DNA of 64,000 nucleotides from Zychaea mexicana (taxonomy: Eukaryota; Mucoromycota; Mucoromycetes; Mucorales; Lichtheimiaceae): assembly GCF_025766255.1 (NCBI RefSeq), contig NW_026516680.1, positions 310,001 to 374,000 on the forward strand. Reading direction: 5' to 3'. This document shows positions 23,259 through 35,345 of the stretch, piece by piece. Position 1 is the first letter of the stretch. Each line of letters begins with the position of its first letter. The notes under the pieces were generated by a model. The model saw only the letters and a program-made list of their open reading frames with translations, had not been told where the DNA came from and searched no databases. The position numbers were made by a program, and so were the translations under genes.

Positions 23259-23662
23259 GCTATATGTACATGATGCTTCGTTGCTTCTGCCACAGCTTTA
23301 CAGGGATAAGCACCAAGCACGTGCGTTTTCCAATGGCCGTTTATTCTTTCATCTTCATCAAATTCGTCCACGTCAAAATCGCTCTGATGAAACCCGAACA
23401 GCCCTCCATCTTCATTGTCAGAATCGTCGTCATCGGGTCCAACTGGCACAATCGGCTCTTCGCCTTCCGGTACGATATCGAAATGAGGCTCTGCTGAGCC
23501 TTCTGGCGGTACGGTGAGGTGCATATCGAACCAAGTGTCCCAATGTTCTTCGAACATGTCGACGTTATTGAGAGTGAGTGACCATGAATCCGCAGCAAGC
23601 TGCTGGGTTCGGAAATCCCAGAATGATCGTGGTTGGTGTTGCTGTTCAGTTTGGTGATCCAT
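23198..23662 (-). CDS. Acidic 5' open frame of the Fanzor-like gene, out of frame with the core
   Basis: ATG 23662 opens a coding-looking frame (MDHQTEQQHQPRSFWDF, then an Asp-rich run DDDDSDNEDG and FDVDEFDEDERINGHWKT) that stops near 23255. There the frame that continues into the nuclease (VYNTVIAYHKRAPLVTF, donor GTAACA at 23197) is shifted by one base. The 465 bp from 23662 to 23198 would need one more base for the phase to fit. Either the gene has lost a base, or a small intron is hidden here, or translation starts at ATG 23258 and this is a separate upstream frame. Its balanced composition argues that it was translated. Confidence 0.5.
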
Positions 23663-26600
23663 GTTTGTAAAAAGATAAACAGATGAAAGAAGGGTGAATA
23701 ATGACAGATGAAAAAACTGGATGTGTAGTCTATTTATATGAAGCGTCAACTGAGTGACACTTGATACCAGTTGCCCCTTCATGTGTAATCATTTTTCCTT
23801 TTGAACTGACACAATAGCATGCTTCGAACCTTGTTGGACGATGATGTGGAATCAATGTCAAACATACAGCAGTACACTTTGTACTGTGCTAAGAGATATC
23901 ATCTGAAACAAAAAGATATGTCGCGGTATCCTCCGTCAGAAATGAAACGAGTCTATTACACTTTCGATAATGAAGAAGCATTACTGCTACAGTAGCATAA
24001 TGGGAATTCGCATATGGTCATATACTCGCTGTATACAATACATATTGGGGAGCTTGAAGCAGCAGCTCCTTCTCGGGTTGTCGATAATCCTTCCGATGCT
24101 TCGGAATACTTCAGCTAGCAGTACGTACTACGTAAGGTCAATAACACTACCTGTGTTGCTCTTTTATCAAATGCATTAGTCCCGCGATACGTATCAAAAT
24201 GAAACAACACCATGCCAGTATGGAGTGACTAATATGGCAGGCGCATAGTCGATCGATGGGCATCTCCTCATGTATCATAGATAAATGACACCGGAGCAGA
24301 CTGCATGAGAAACAATACGCTCTGAGGAATGACGAATTGTTCTAACCTGATCATGGCACTTCTTTGCTTCTACTCTACTTTGTAAACACGACAAGACCTT
24401 TATTAGAGCAAACAGAAGGCAAAAGGAAACTACAGGACCGTGGCTAAAAAATGAGACCCATATTGCCACACCTTAGATAGTAAAACTTCATGGTCAAAAA
24501 AAGGGCAAAGAAATTCACGACTCGATCCGCATCTTGCTCGTGATGATTGCCCCTTTTTTTTGGGTCATTCAACGTGGACGTACTTTTCGTTTTCTCTTCC
24601 ATTGTCTTTCGTTATTAATGCCCACTCAACAGGCGTTCCGGTGCGATTCATCCATGAATCATGGCCATGCTTTTCTCCTGCTGCGACTGCGCCAAGGCTC
24701 TCTAATTATTATGGTAAACATAGGCAATTGATATATGTACGAGTTCCTTACTTCTTGGAAGTGATGGGCAATGCTGGATGTTATCAACTTACACCTTTCT
24801 TTTTCTTTCGGCTTATACGTCATGTTGAAGCTTATGGCTGCAAGGACAAGGCTTACAAGGCTAGCAAAGAACCATATGTGGACAAAATTCTGTTGCCATT
24901 CGTCTCCAAAGGCTGCTACTGTGTTGTATCTGATACTAGTCTATCTACAAGAGCCTCTTCTCTGACATGGTGGACAGTAGCTTTATGCCTTACATCTGGT
25001 CAACGGTAAGTTTGCATACTTAAAAAAAAGAAATTTGAAAAACTGGGGACGATTTGGAGTTAATCGCTACTGGGAGCATAAGGTATTAAATCATCCTAAT
25101 TGCTCTATCCTTTATAAAAGCAACATACTTAAGGACGGATGCAAGGACAGAGAAAAGAATCGCTGCTTTAGTACCGTAAGTATAACACATCATTTCATCA
25201 GTTACTTTGTGTGTGCGTTGCCTTAATGTACGTTGTTTGTCTAACTAGACTGCTAACTGCTTTAATTCCTTTCCAACTCTGTTGCCCAGAGGGTCGGGCC
25301 TTTTTGGTTCGCTCCTTTGCTTTTGTCAGGCCACTACTGGGAGCACAAAGCCCGAGCAAAGGGCACTTATGTTGCTTGCTTTCCAATGATGTTATTATAC
25401 GTCACGTTCGATGAAGCTTCGGCTGAGTTCGTGCAATGAGTATGGGATTGACGCTGTTTTTGGCAGAGTCTTTCTCATATGTTGTGGGGCGCACCGTCGG
25501 CATGCCGGCGCAAGCTTCTTTTCGGAGAGGGCGAGCCCCGTTGCTTAAAAACGTGTCCTTCATTTTTTATGAAATACTCGACATGCGTATGTCGGACAGT
25601 CTCTGTTCACGATGTTTGGTTTCCTTTACGAGTAATCCAATTTTTATTGCGTGGGGTAAATTGGAAGGTCGGAGGCTACAATCGTCTTTTCTCATTTGTC
25701 CACTTGTCAATCGTCGTTCCCTCTCTCTTATCGCATTGATGGCATAATTTATGCTGTGCGGTCTATCGTCGTCCTCACTTCGTGTTCCCAGTAACCCCCA
25801 ATCCCACACTTTTATTCACCCACACGCCTAAATGATTAGAGCTCTGTATTATGCGATAATATATGTATGTTGCTTCGAGTAGTACAACTCCACGGAAACA
25901 TATCTCATTGGTCCCTTCTTCATATGACTACTACAATGTTTGATGAACGTCATTTTTCTGTAAAAAAAAAGTAGGTTGTCGTCGTAGCACATAATTACGT
26001 ATGCCCTGATAACTGTTGTTCGTCGGAGCTCTTCTCGGTTCATAGCAACGACGATGGATAAGAGACACGCAAGCACACGATGTTTGGGGTTATAGAGTGC
26101 GTCGCACTGTAGCACGCTCGGCTTTAAGATTTGCAATTGGCAATTGTCGATACTTCTCATGTGTACTAGGTCTAGAACAAGCTTGGTAAGTAACGGTAAA
26201 AGAAAGGTCTTCCTTTTTAGTCAATGTAGTTGCTGCTGTTGACGCCGTGAAACAATCGTTTCATACCCGCTGATTTGCATTATGTGCAAGCAGTGCTGCA
26301 GAATTCAAGCATCGTTACACCTTCCTCCTTTTGTCACCATTTTAGACGTATCGATTCATTGCAGTGCCGATAACTGCGATGGTCCTTTGGTCTCAGTCGT
26401 TATTGTCAGTGGAAGCTTATTGCCGCTAACAGACAACTTATTTATATGCTTCAATAAGCCGTAATAACAGTTTAAAAACATAGTGATTCATCAGCAATTA
26501 TTAAAGGGAGAGGATTACCCTTGGGGCACGGTGCATACTGTCTGTCCCAAAAAAAAAAGAATAGCAATTATCAATTTAAGCTGACCGGCAGAAAGAGAGT

Positions 26601-27085
26601 GACTGAAGATGTATGCTACCACATGGATGAACCTTTTCGGTCAGGTAGCAGTATAGAGCGTTTCTTCACTGCACTAATCTCCCTGGCCGAAATCAGGCTA
26701 TATTTGATGATGGGGTAAAACCTTTGTTGTAAATAGGTGGGACACGGAAACAGCATATATTCTACAAGAGCAAAATGAAATAAGAAGAACTGATGAGCTG
26801 ATATCTTATATGATCAATAGTTCTTCCTATCGCCATATAGGAAAAACAAAAAGTGCATGATTATAAATTATTTTGGGCTAGCAAAGAAAATTCCAGTATT
26901 AATAGAGACAAAACAAGTGCCTCTTTGTCTTAAACCACATACACAGCTGCCATGATGTCCATTAGACAAGTAGGCAGTCTTTTGTAAATTTGATACTGCG
27001 CAGCAAAGGTTGTGAATTTACATGCACAAGTTTCCAAGCCAGATACCAATATCGGTTTCTTTTTTCTTGGTTCCCTAAAAGAGTC
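23663..27085. other. Long gene-poor stretch
   Basis: About 3.4 kb with no gene I can name. A plus-strand open frame at 24560-25009 has somewhat protein-like composition (for example YVRVPYFLEVMGNAGCY). Another patch near 25205-25430 reads like broken coding sequence. Neither has clear splice partners. They may be transposon or gene fossils. Everything else is AT-rich. Confidence 0.4.
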
Positions 27086-29851
27086 ATGCCTTCGTTCTTC
27101 AAGCATGACCGATCCAACGACTTATTCCCACCAACGTCGCAACGTCGAGGCGGCAAAGTTTTTCCTGTAGCTCGTGTGACGCGCAAAGACATTGAATCGA
27201 GACTACAAAAACAGATCGAAAGTCGACTGAAAGTCAAAAAGATCTATGCGGACCATCTCGAGCAACAACAACAACAACGATTACGGCTGCGACTAAAGCC
27301 AGTACCTTCGTTTCAACTCTTCCCTGATGAATCCAGTGTAACAGCCGCACCAGACAACAATGGCGTTAACGTTGCAGAACGTGGATTGCTGTCTCTTCGT
27401 CGCGTACCAAACTTTTCCCTCTTTGGAGATTCCGTTGCAACGACGACGCGATCCGAGCAACACGTTTCGACCTTGCGCATCGACCAATATGCTCAACAGC
27501 GACGCGACTGCGTCAACGAACATCGTATCGCAGGTGTTCTTGGTGTTGGCCGTGAAGGTACAGCAGTGGATCCATTTTCGACAGAGAGTATTGCACGAGT
27601 CCTCTTGGGCGATGACACTACTTCTTCGTCTTTAACAGCACCGATCGGCAGCACCAGCACCAGCAGTGCTGATGGTACACCGACAATATCTCAAGAAACA
27701 CAAGCTGTTCCAGTATCACCACAAGAACAACAAGAACAACAACAGCATCAACCGACTGAACCACAAACGTCAGCAACCCATGCGTCGGTGATCTTGAGCT
27801 CAGTGCCTGAACGATGCATACCTGTGTTTGCGACAACCATGCAGAAACAAGGTTGCGACAAAATCACCCAAACAGCCAAGACGCGTGATACATCGTTCCT
27901 CAAGATCCGGTTCGAGGAGATGATTGGCGTGTTAAATCATCCATTGGTGGCAATGATGGATGTGTATGAGCAAACGTTGAATGATAAGTGGAGCGGATCC
28001 GGCAAGACACTCTTTATCAAGCAACTTGTCGAGAATCTACAAGCCGAGCAAATGGTATGTGTAAAAGATTGAAAGATTTGATCTTAAAAGCTATATTTGC
28101 TATGTGATACCTTTTGTTACAAGGTTACCAACCTACATTTACCACTAGTCATTGAAAATTGCTATAGCAACGTATGATATTGATACGGAAAGCTTCCTAT
28201 ACGACTGTATCAAAAACGATCTTAAACTTCCGTGTCTACGTATAGGATCGATACTGGATGATGTCTGGCAAAGCGAATATGGTGTGGTATTCCAAACGCA
28301 AAAGTCGCGGGACACAATGGTAAGCAAAAGAGAGAAAAGGGCAAGACGGTTTTCCTGGATATTTAGCAAACCAACTGAGTGAACACTTTTTTGGGTTTGC
28401 AGCGTCAGAATAGTGAACCCAATGCCGATTTTGTGATCGCATTTGACGTACGACTACGGCCCGATAACGGTGTATTTGCAAAAATTATCAATAAGCGAGG
28501 GACCGAACCTGTACCAGTAGTTTGGTTATATACTGTGGGTAGTGTTGAACAGCGGGCCATATCGTATTTCGACAGACATACATCCGACGACAACGAAAGC
28601 AACAGCAGCCAATGGTGGTACGATAGACCAGAATACCGAGATATCGTTCTCGCTGAAAACACATGGCCGCCAGAAGAAGCAGAGGAAGAAACGGCTTTGC
28701 ACTTTGCGATCAAAACGTTAACGACCTGGGCTCAACACCAATTTGCAAGACCGTACCTACTTTCCGTACCGACAGCAACGGTAGAAACAACTTCTCTCCC
28801 TTTACCTCAGCAACGGCAACGTCGTTCTCCATCATCTGCAGCAGCTGAAGTTCCTGTCACGACTGCGTCTACCATACCCTCATCCTCCTCCATCACAGCC
28901 GCAGCTGTTGAATCCCAAGCTATTGTACCACAACCTACTACACTACCAGTAGCAACTGAACAATTTCTCACATCATCACCATCACCATCACCATCATCAG
29001 TTACACCAGCAATAACATTCACACCACCCGCTGCCTCTGAGCCAGCCAATACAGCAGTTCAGCGGGTTCCCGAGATCACTGAATTGTCAACGACACAAAC
29101 GAGTAGTACAGCTTTTGATATGGAAATAGCTACACAATCTGATGTGGATGTTACCGATGTATTATCCGATATGGAGGTTGATTCTGAACGGCATGCTGAG
29201 CATAACGAATTACCAGATTGTATCAAAGCTCAAATCAAACAGGTAAGTAAAAAAAGTGGCGGGGAGTTAACGTAATTGAAAAAGAGCATCTTCAAGTATA
29301 TATTTGGAATGGCTGGATAGATGAATGTTTAGACTAAAACATTATTTTGCGGAATGTTTTTGGAGATTCTTCAATACCCCACACTACAAGCATCGTTCGA
29401 TCGTCCATTTCCTGGCTCACGCCATGGTAGTCCAAGCATCCTTCATAGATCAAGAAGCAGACACAGTCGTGGACGAGAGTCTAATGCTGAAGTTGAGGAA
29501 GATGATGACGCATCATCATTTTACTCTGCAAGTGAATCTGTCCAAGATTTCAAACCTATGTTTGCTGCTAACTTGGCTGCTGGCGGTGCCAGTGATCTGG
29601 AAAATGGCATAGCAACAGGTAAGTGAATAATAGAAAATTAGGGTTTCAGATATGGGGCGCTTGACAAAAGGGGCTCATGATTTTCTTTAGGCAACTCTAT
29701 CTCGTTAAAACTAGGTCCTATCAAATCAGCTTTTGAAAAGGAGTATCAAACAGTGATCTCTCGTGTGCTGTCGCAGTATGATCAAGAGATGAAGGCGTTA
29801 CTGGGAAAATACGAGAAACGAGCGTACGACAAGTTGCAGAATGGACCGTGA
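27086..29851 (+). CDS. Protein with degenerate SNF2-helicase C-terminal fold, resembling HDA complex subunits 2/3
   Basis: Exons are 27086..28054, 28149..28319, 28403..29242, 29333..29618 and 29691..29851, coding for 808 residues. The first 300 residues are basic then Gln/Ser-rich. The centre resembles the second RecA lobe of SNF2 helicases without the first lobe. It has a GSGKTLFIKQLVENL helix, KIAIATYDIDTESFLYDCI, and then DFVIAFDVRL. NKRGTEPVPVVWLYTVGSVE aligns in style with the helicase motif HRxGQxxPVxVYRLxTxGTVE but lacks its catalytic Arg/Gln pattern. Hda2/Hda3 of the class II histone deacetylase complex carry such a fold, hence the call. Ser/Pro-rich linkers follow, and a charged C-terminal helix ends the protein (SQYDQEMKALLGKYEKR). 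Four introns join in phase. The fold call is inference. The gene model is firm. Confidence 0.7.
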
Positions 29852-31559
29852 TTTGTATTGTAAATCTATTAGTGTTTTTAGAACATATATTTGTACATAA
29901 TAATAGCTGTTATTCGTTGCGAGTTAATGAAAAACGACGAAAATCAACAACGAAACGAAAAGTATCGATAATCGAATAAAGATCTTTTAGTTCTCTCATG
30001 TATTACTATCATCTATGATAGCCAAACCATAGCCGAAGGTGTTGTTCCATGCTATTTTTATATGATATAGGGAGAAAAGAAAAGAAGAAGCTTGCAGATC
30101 ATAGAAATGCCTAAAATGATGCTAATGCTGATACTGTTTTTGTTGAGCAAACTTTTAGTGTTGCGGTTGGTAGCGGTATTATACTGTAGTATACAGTACT
30201 GTGCTTGCATTTCTATACATCATTAGCCTTGCGCTACCCTTTATGTAACACATAAGATCACGTCCTCAAATTTAATTAAATGAAATTAATCTTGACCCCC
30301 TTCAGGTGCAGCCCTTCCTCCTAGAGTAGCTATTATAGGGTTGATCATAAACAAAGTTATATCTTGCATTTTGGTTTCAAGTAACACAAAACTGCACCTC
30401 TCACAGAGTTTATACATGCAAACAGAATACCGAAATAAGGGAGTATTATGTACTGTATTAGACTCTCATAATATTCTTAGCAATCGGAAACTGTGGCGCT
30501 TACCCATCTGTTATGATCGCCCGGATACGAAATAATGCTAGGATGGAAAGGCCAGGAAGATTATTGTCGCCTGTTGACACTTCTTGATGTATCTTTACAT
30601 TGTCAAATTGGTCGAGGAAGATAATGACAATGTTTCCTGTCAGACCTTTTTGGTAAAAGATACACTACAGGTCACTAGAAGTTGCACTATGTACCATAAT
30701 AACTTCAAAAAGTCACTCAATGAACATTCGGCAAGTTAATGGACGGAATGGAGTTGACAAAATCAAATTCAAGGGTAGTTTTTCCAATGGTCTGCAAGAC
30801 GAAACCCAAGCCCTCGAGTAACCATTATGTCATTTATCTAGTTGTTTGCTGATAATATTCAAAATCTCAGATTACCATTTGGTCGTTTTGAGACCTTACG
30901 GAGTCTTGGAAGGCCGTTTCAGGTGTCCGAAAGGCAACAAACGGCAAATTTGTATCTTTCTGATGATGCAGACAAACGAGCAAGCGACCCTAATTATAGC
31001 TTTTGAAAGCTGCATCCTCCTTTTAGAAACGAACACCAGCGTGAATCGTGAAAAAAGGTCTGAACTTTTTGTCAACAACAGCAACAGAAACAACACTACC
31101 AAAGAAACAGAAAGGATATTAGGGCCTTTTATTTTACACACCATCACACAAGCAGCAATAAATTTTGGATGTCTCAAAGACACACATGCTCCTCCGTAAC
31201 ATATAACATGATGTATCAAGTAATATACGCATATTCCATCGTGCAATATCAACGATACGGAACATTATTAATTCATCATGTAGAATATGATTGAGGTGGA
31301 AAAAGAAATATTAATTGTGCGTGTGAGCAGTAGGTGAATTCTGCACTGTAGTGGTGATATAGAGATAGAAGAATCATTTGCTTTCGATACTTCTTTAATA
31401 CTGCCTCCTGGTGTGCCGCTGCTAGTATCATAGAAGCGGTAGCCGCTGAGATTGTCAGTACTGACATAGGTATATATGGGTGAGGCTCCTCTGAGCTTAG
31501 GACAAACGCAGCAGAGAGTCGTTGAGGTGCCAACATAGCATTATAATATGCTGGCTGTG
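29852..31559. other. Intergenic, no supported gene
   Basis: AT-rich. A 117-codon plus-strand frame at 30846 and overlapping antisense frames have no recognisable motif. No RNA gene is seen. Confidence 0.35.
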
Positions 31560-32030
31560 GTGGCTCTTGCGACTGCTCATGTGCTGGTACGGGAATGGGC
31601 ATACATTTGGATCACTGGAGGCGATGAGCTACCATCAGCTGCGACAGATCCACCGTATACATCAATGGAGATGTACAGGTATAAGTTCCTTTTGTTACTG
31701 TTCTTGCTCAGCCAACTGACGATGGTTTCGAGACGCATATACAAGAAGATGCTGATAAGCTGAATGAAAATCAGCTTAGCTCCTCTTATCACAATTTTAT
31801 TTTGCCCCCGCCCTTATAATTGTACTACAGTACTTACGATTGCCAATCCCACTAAAGAACCGACCATTCTCCCAATATACAGGGCCCACACCTGCGATTC
31901 ATAATCTTCTTCATCATCATCTGCAGGCGATAACGGTGTATTTATAGGCTCATAGAAGGCTCGTGTGGCGGAATATGTTTAAGAAGGATAAGCATATGTT
32001 GTTGTTGTCCTGGTTATTGTAGTAAACCAT
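31560..32030 (-). pseudogene. Decayed gene for a small membrane protein
   Basis: From ATG 32030 the minus strand reads MVYYNNQDNNN. It then continues only after a frame change as YAYPS, a TAA stop, TYSATRAFYEPINTPLSP, ADDDEEDYESQVWALYIGR and MVGSLVGLAI, which ends at a perfect donor GTAAGT. The next exon begins after a TTTCATTCAG acceptor and reads LISIFLYMRLETIVSWL with SKNSNKRN, forming a membrane segment with a basic flank. Beyond that the frame is unclear. One frame change and one stop (TAA where CAA would read Gln) break an otherwise coherent, acidic-then-hydrophobic protein. The family is unknown. Confidence 0.5.
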
Positions 32031-35000
32031 AATATTATCAGTGTACAACTGGTATTACGGTGTTAAGACAAGACTGTACAAAAAGAGCATCTATCATAAT
32101 TTTAAGGATGATTTCATCAAAAGAAGAATTTACGGTCGACCCCCTTAAATTTCACACCACCAAACTTTCAGCCATCGCTATTTTTTAAAGTTTTTGGAGC
32201 TATCAAACAAACAAGAATTGCAGGGAGCACTAGTACAAGTTCTTCTCGCTAACTTTCACCCCTCACTATTTTCAAACAGAAGTTGGGATCACGCTATGAA
32301 ATTAACGCGGGTCTACTATAAGTTATCGCAACAGCAGTTATAGCAGAGTAGAGCAAAAATAGCTTGATGCTAATCGATACTGTAACAAGGATAGTGATTT
32401 AAACAGTGGACATGCTTATTTTGGGATGTACAGTGGTTCCCCGTTTGATTTCCACCTCAAAGGGGTCTTTAAAGTGTTGAAACTACTGAAGGTTGACACA
32501 AAACGAGCGTGATTTAAGCAGTGTTATATGCTTGAAGGGAGGTATAGAAAAAGTTGAAATAACTGAGGGTTTATCTTATTGAGAGTGAAATATCATATAC
32601 GTGGAACAACTGTTATTATAAAATTCCCATATTAGTATTGTTCAGCGCGTACGGTTGCTTCCTTCTCTATTATCAACAAGTGAGGATAGAAAGTCCTCTT
32701 CTCGCATAAAAGCGAATGTTTAGTTCTAGCTCGTCAAATTCGATGATAACCAAGTACGTTTTGTACATCACCGAAATTCATGGTGCTTAACATGATATGA
32801 TAAATGATTGTAGTGGTCGTGAGTCATACTTAACACACGTATCCATATATAGCAACAACATCAAATGTACATCATGCAACCATGTTCATGACCGTGTATC
32901 GATGTAAAACATTCTTCATAACAAAGTAATCACTCGAATTGCATTAAGAAGGTATACAATAAGTGCTCGTACTAACAACATTTTAACAACTCAAAATTTT
33001 GGTATGAATGAGTATGTGATGGGGTGTATCTTTTCAAAGGATACTATAAGGGTTGAAGAAAAGCGTTTTAATTTTCAAGTGAGAAGATCCAACTGACACT
33101 TTGAGATATCACATAGAAGAATTAACTGTGCACTATTAAGCACGGTCTATAGTATATTTAGGATGAGAATTACTCCTTTCATAACGTCTCCCAGTCCAAC
33201 AACTCCCCTAACTTTTCTTTGCGTGGTGGTGCTCATCATCGTATACAAGACGAAAACGAGAGAAAAGAAAGGACACACGCACCACCACCAACAACGCCAT
33301 AGCACATGTACCTCATTATAGTAAAACACACAATGGGATCGCTTTTCTATTTCGTCGGCTGAAGGGAATAGGAACAAGGGGGTTTACTTGGGGACAACGC
33401 AACATTATTATAATTACAGGCACGCATCATGGTTGGTTACGAGAGCACGGGTCCGTGGTTAGAAATTGTTGGAGGTTGTTAAAGGGTCCAGGGCCCTAGT
33501 AGCGAATGGGTCGTATAGAATAACAATAGTAACTATAAATGTGGGAAGAAAGGGTCCTTGTTGATTATAATATTCGTCTAGATCAATTTATATTAGTCTT
33601 CGCTACGTGAACCGTTTTTAGACATACTACAGCTGCTCGACAAACTTATCACGCACACTTGCTACTACAAATGCCATACACATATGTACTTTTGTGGTTG
33701 TTGTAGATTGGTCCCTGTATGCGATGAGTGAAAAGGAGGTCATAAACTTCAGTAGTGCTCTTCTCTTATGACAATAAATCAAACCTGGTTTTTCTTGCTC
33801 TCTATCTTTTTCATTTTGTGTACTTGGCTGCAGAGATGCAGCAACTCTTTACACGCATAATTCATAACGCTCGTGGTGTCTCCCTCCTCTCTTCTTACGT
33901 ACGCTTTCTAATTCTAGTTTTACAAATGCAAGGGCTAAAGCATAATACTAAGTTTCGCATTGACCTTGTGTTTTTGAAGTGTGGAGTGCGTGCACGCACA
34001 AACGCTTTTTGTTTTACTTAATATACAACTTTGCTTCCCCTTTTTTTCCATACCCTTTCTTCACTCCGTGTCAAAAGAAATCATTTGGCTCTACAATGGA
34101 AAGAATAAAAGATAATATACCATTTTTCAACTTGGATCATTGTGTGTAACCTAGAGAGTAGAAGGAGAGTTTAAGAAGGACGAGCATAATGTTCTCAGAA
34201 AATAAAGTAAATTATATACGAGGACCCTTTTCACTAGTCAAGCAGATTTCCAAGAATGAGAAGCCCCCGGATTCTCGAGGGCGAGGAGGCAATCCTGTGT
34301 AGTATGTCTTCTTCTATCGACGGATAAAATAGAGACAGAGCGAGTACAAGCAGTATGCAGCGAAATGCGCGATCTTGTCGTACATGCATGACAAATAGAA
34401 TTTAATATCTCACATTCAAGTTGGCGTGCCTATTGTTTCAGCCATGCATCAGATTAGCATATTAAATAGATGACATAAAAATGCATGATGGTAACTGCAA
34501 GATGCTGCTCCGTCGCGTGATGGAGGAGTGTGTCGATTGCACGTACACACCAATTCTCCACGAAGCCACGATGAGTGTGCAGTGCCATGGTTTGTGCGGA
34601 AAGAAGACAAACGTGATATAGCAGTAGTGGTAGTAGTAGTAGTGGTGGTGGTGTATGTGGCAACCCTCTAGTATACTCCTACTTTGTCCAAAAGAAATAG
34701 ATACTTTGATAGAGAGAGAAAGAAGGGACTTAGGGAGATGCCACCGGAAACAGCAATCGTTGGTGTGACCAGGAGGTTTTACCTTCCGGCCTACCTTATT
34801 CGTAGATCTCACCCACATCCTCTTGTCTCATTGTTGCAGGCTTGCCACATGAGTTTAATAGGGAAAACGAGCGAGGACCACACTCTCGTCTTCCTTATTG
34901 TGTGCAGTGGGTCTACCACTGCTATTACTACCACTACTATTACTACGCCTGTTGTTGAGATCATGGTTTTCTTTAGAACGAGACTAAAGGGAAAGCCTTA

Positions 35001-35345
35001 CCCTTTTCTCTCCATCCCCTTGCACACACAAGGCAAATACAGTATATTTACATATGTAATACCAATGACTATCATTACCATTACTGTCGCCACCTCAGTG
35101 TGAGCCGGTTAAGGGATCATCTTTTCTTTTATAAATAATGTGGGGACTATCCAACTGCTTTCTGAAGTTTCTTTTTTCTTCTTCTTCTAATTGCTTTTTG
35201 GTCTTGTCTTTTTACCTACTACTACTGCAACAACCGTACTCAATCACAAGCAAGCAGCCCAACCAGTTGCGCATCTTCTTTAATTCCATATTCCCTCCTC
35301 TATTCTTCAAACCCTTCCCATTCTTTTCAGTTTATTAAAAAAATC
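32031..35345. other. Long gene-poor stretch
   Basis: About 3.3 kb, strongly AT-rich, stopped in all frames. Two similar pieces, GTGATTTAAACAGTG at 32394 and GTGATTTAAGCAGTG at 32509, and two similar GTTGAAA-ACTGA-GGTT pieces about 77 bp apart suggest an old duplicated element. The right end is the upstream region of the PB1/C2H2 gene. No tRNA or rRNA is seen. Confidence 0.4.
35130..35137 (+). promoter_or_regulatory. TATA-box-like element
   Basis: TATAAATA is followed by a pyrimidine-rich tract (35165-35340), about 210 bp before the start codon of the PB1/C2H2 gene. This layout is common in fungal promoters. Confidence 0.4.

Noticed and set aside
21500..23800. Terminal inverted repeats around the Fanzor-like gene
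   Set aside because: No matching inverted ends or target duplications could be seen by eye in the flanks. A self-alignment with wider flanks is needed.
30846..31252. Overlapping frames on both strands of about 118 codons
   Set aside because: Neither strand shows conserved motifs or splice signals, and composition does not favour one strand.
34684..35103. 139-codon plus-strand frame before the PB1/C2H2 gene
   Set aside because: Thr/Ile runs come from ACT/ATT repeats. It lies in the likely promoter region and has no family motif.
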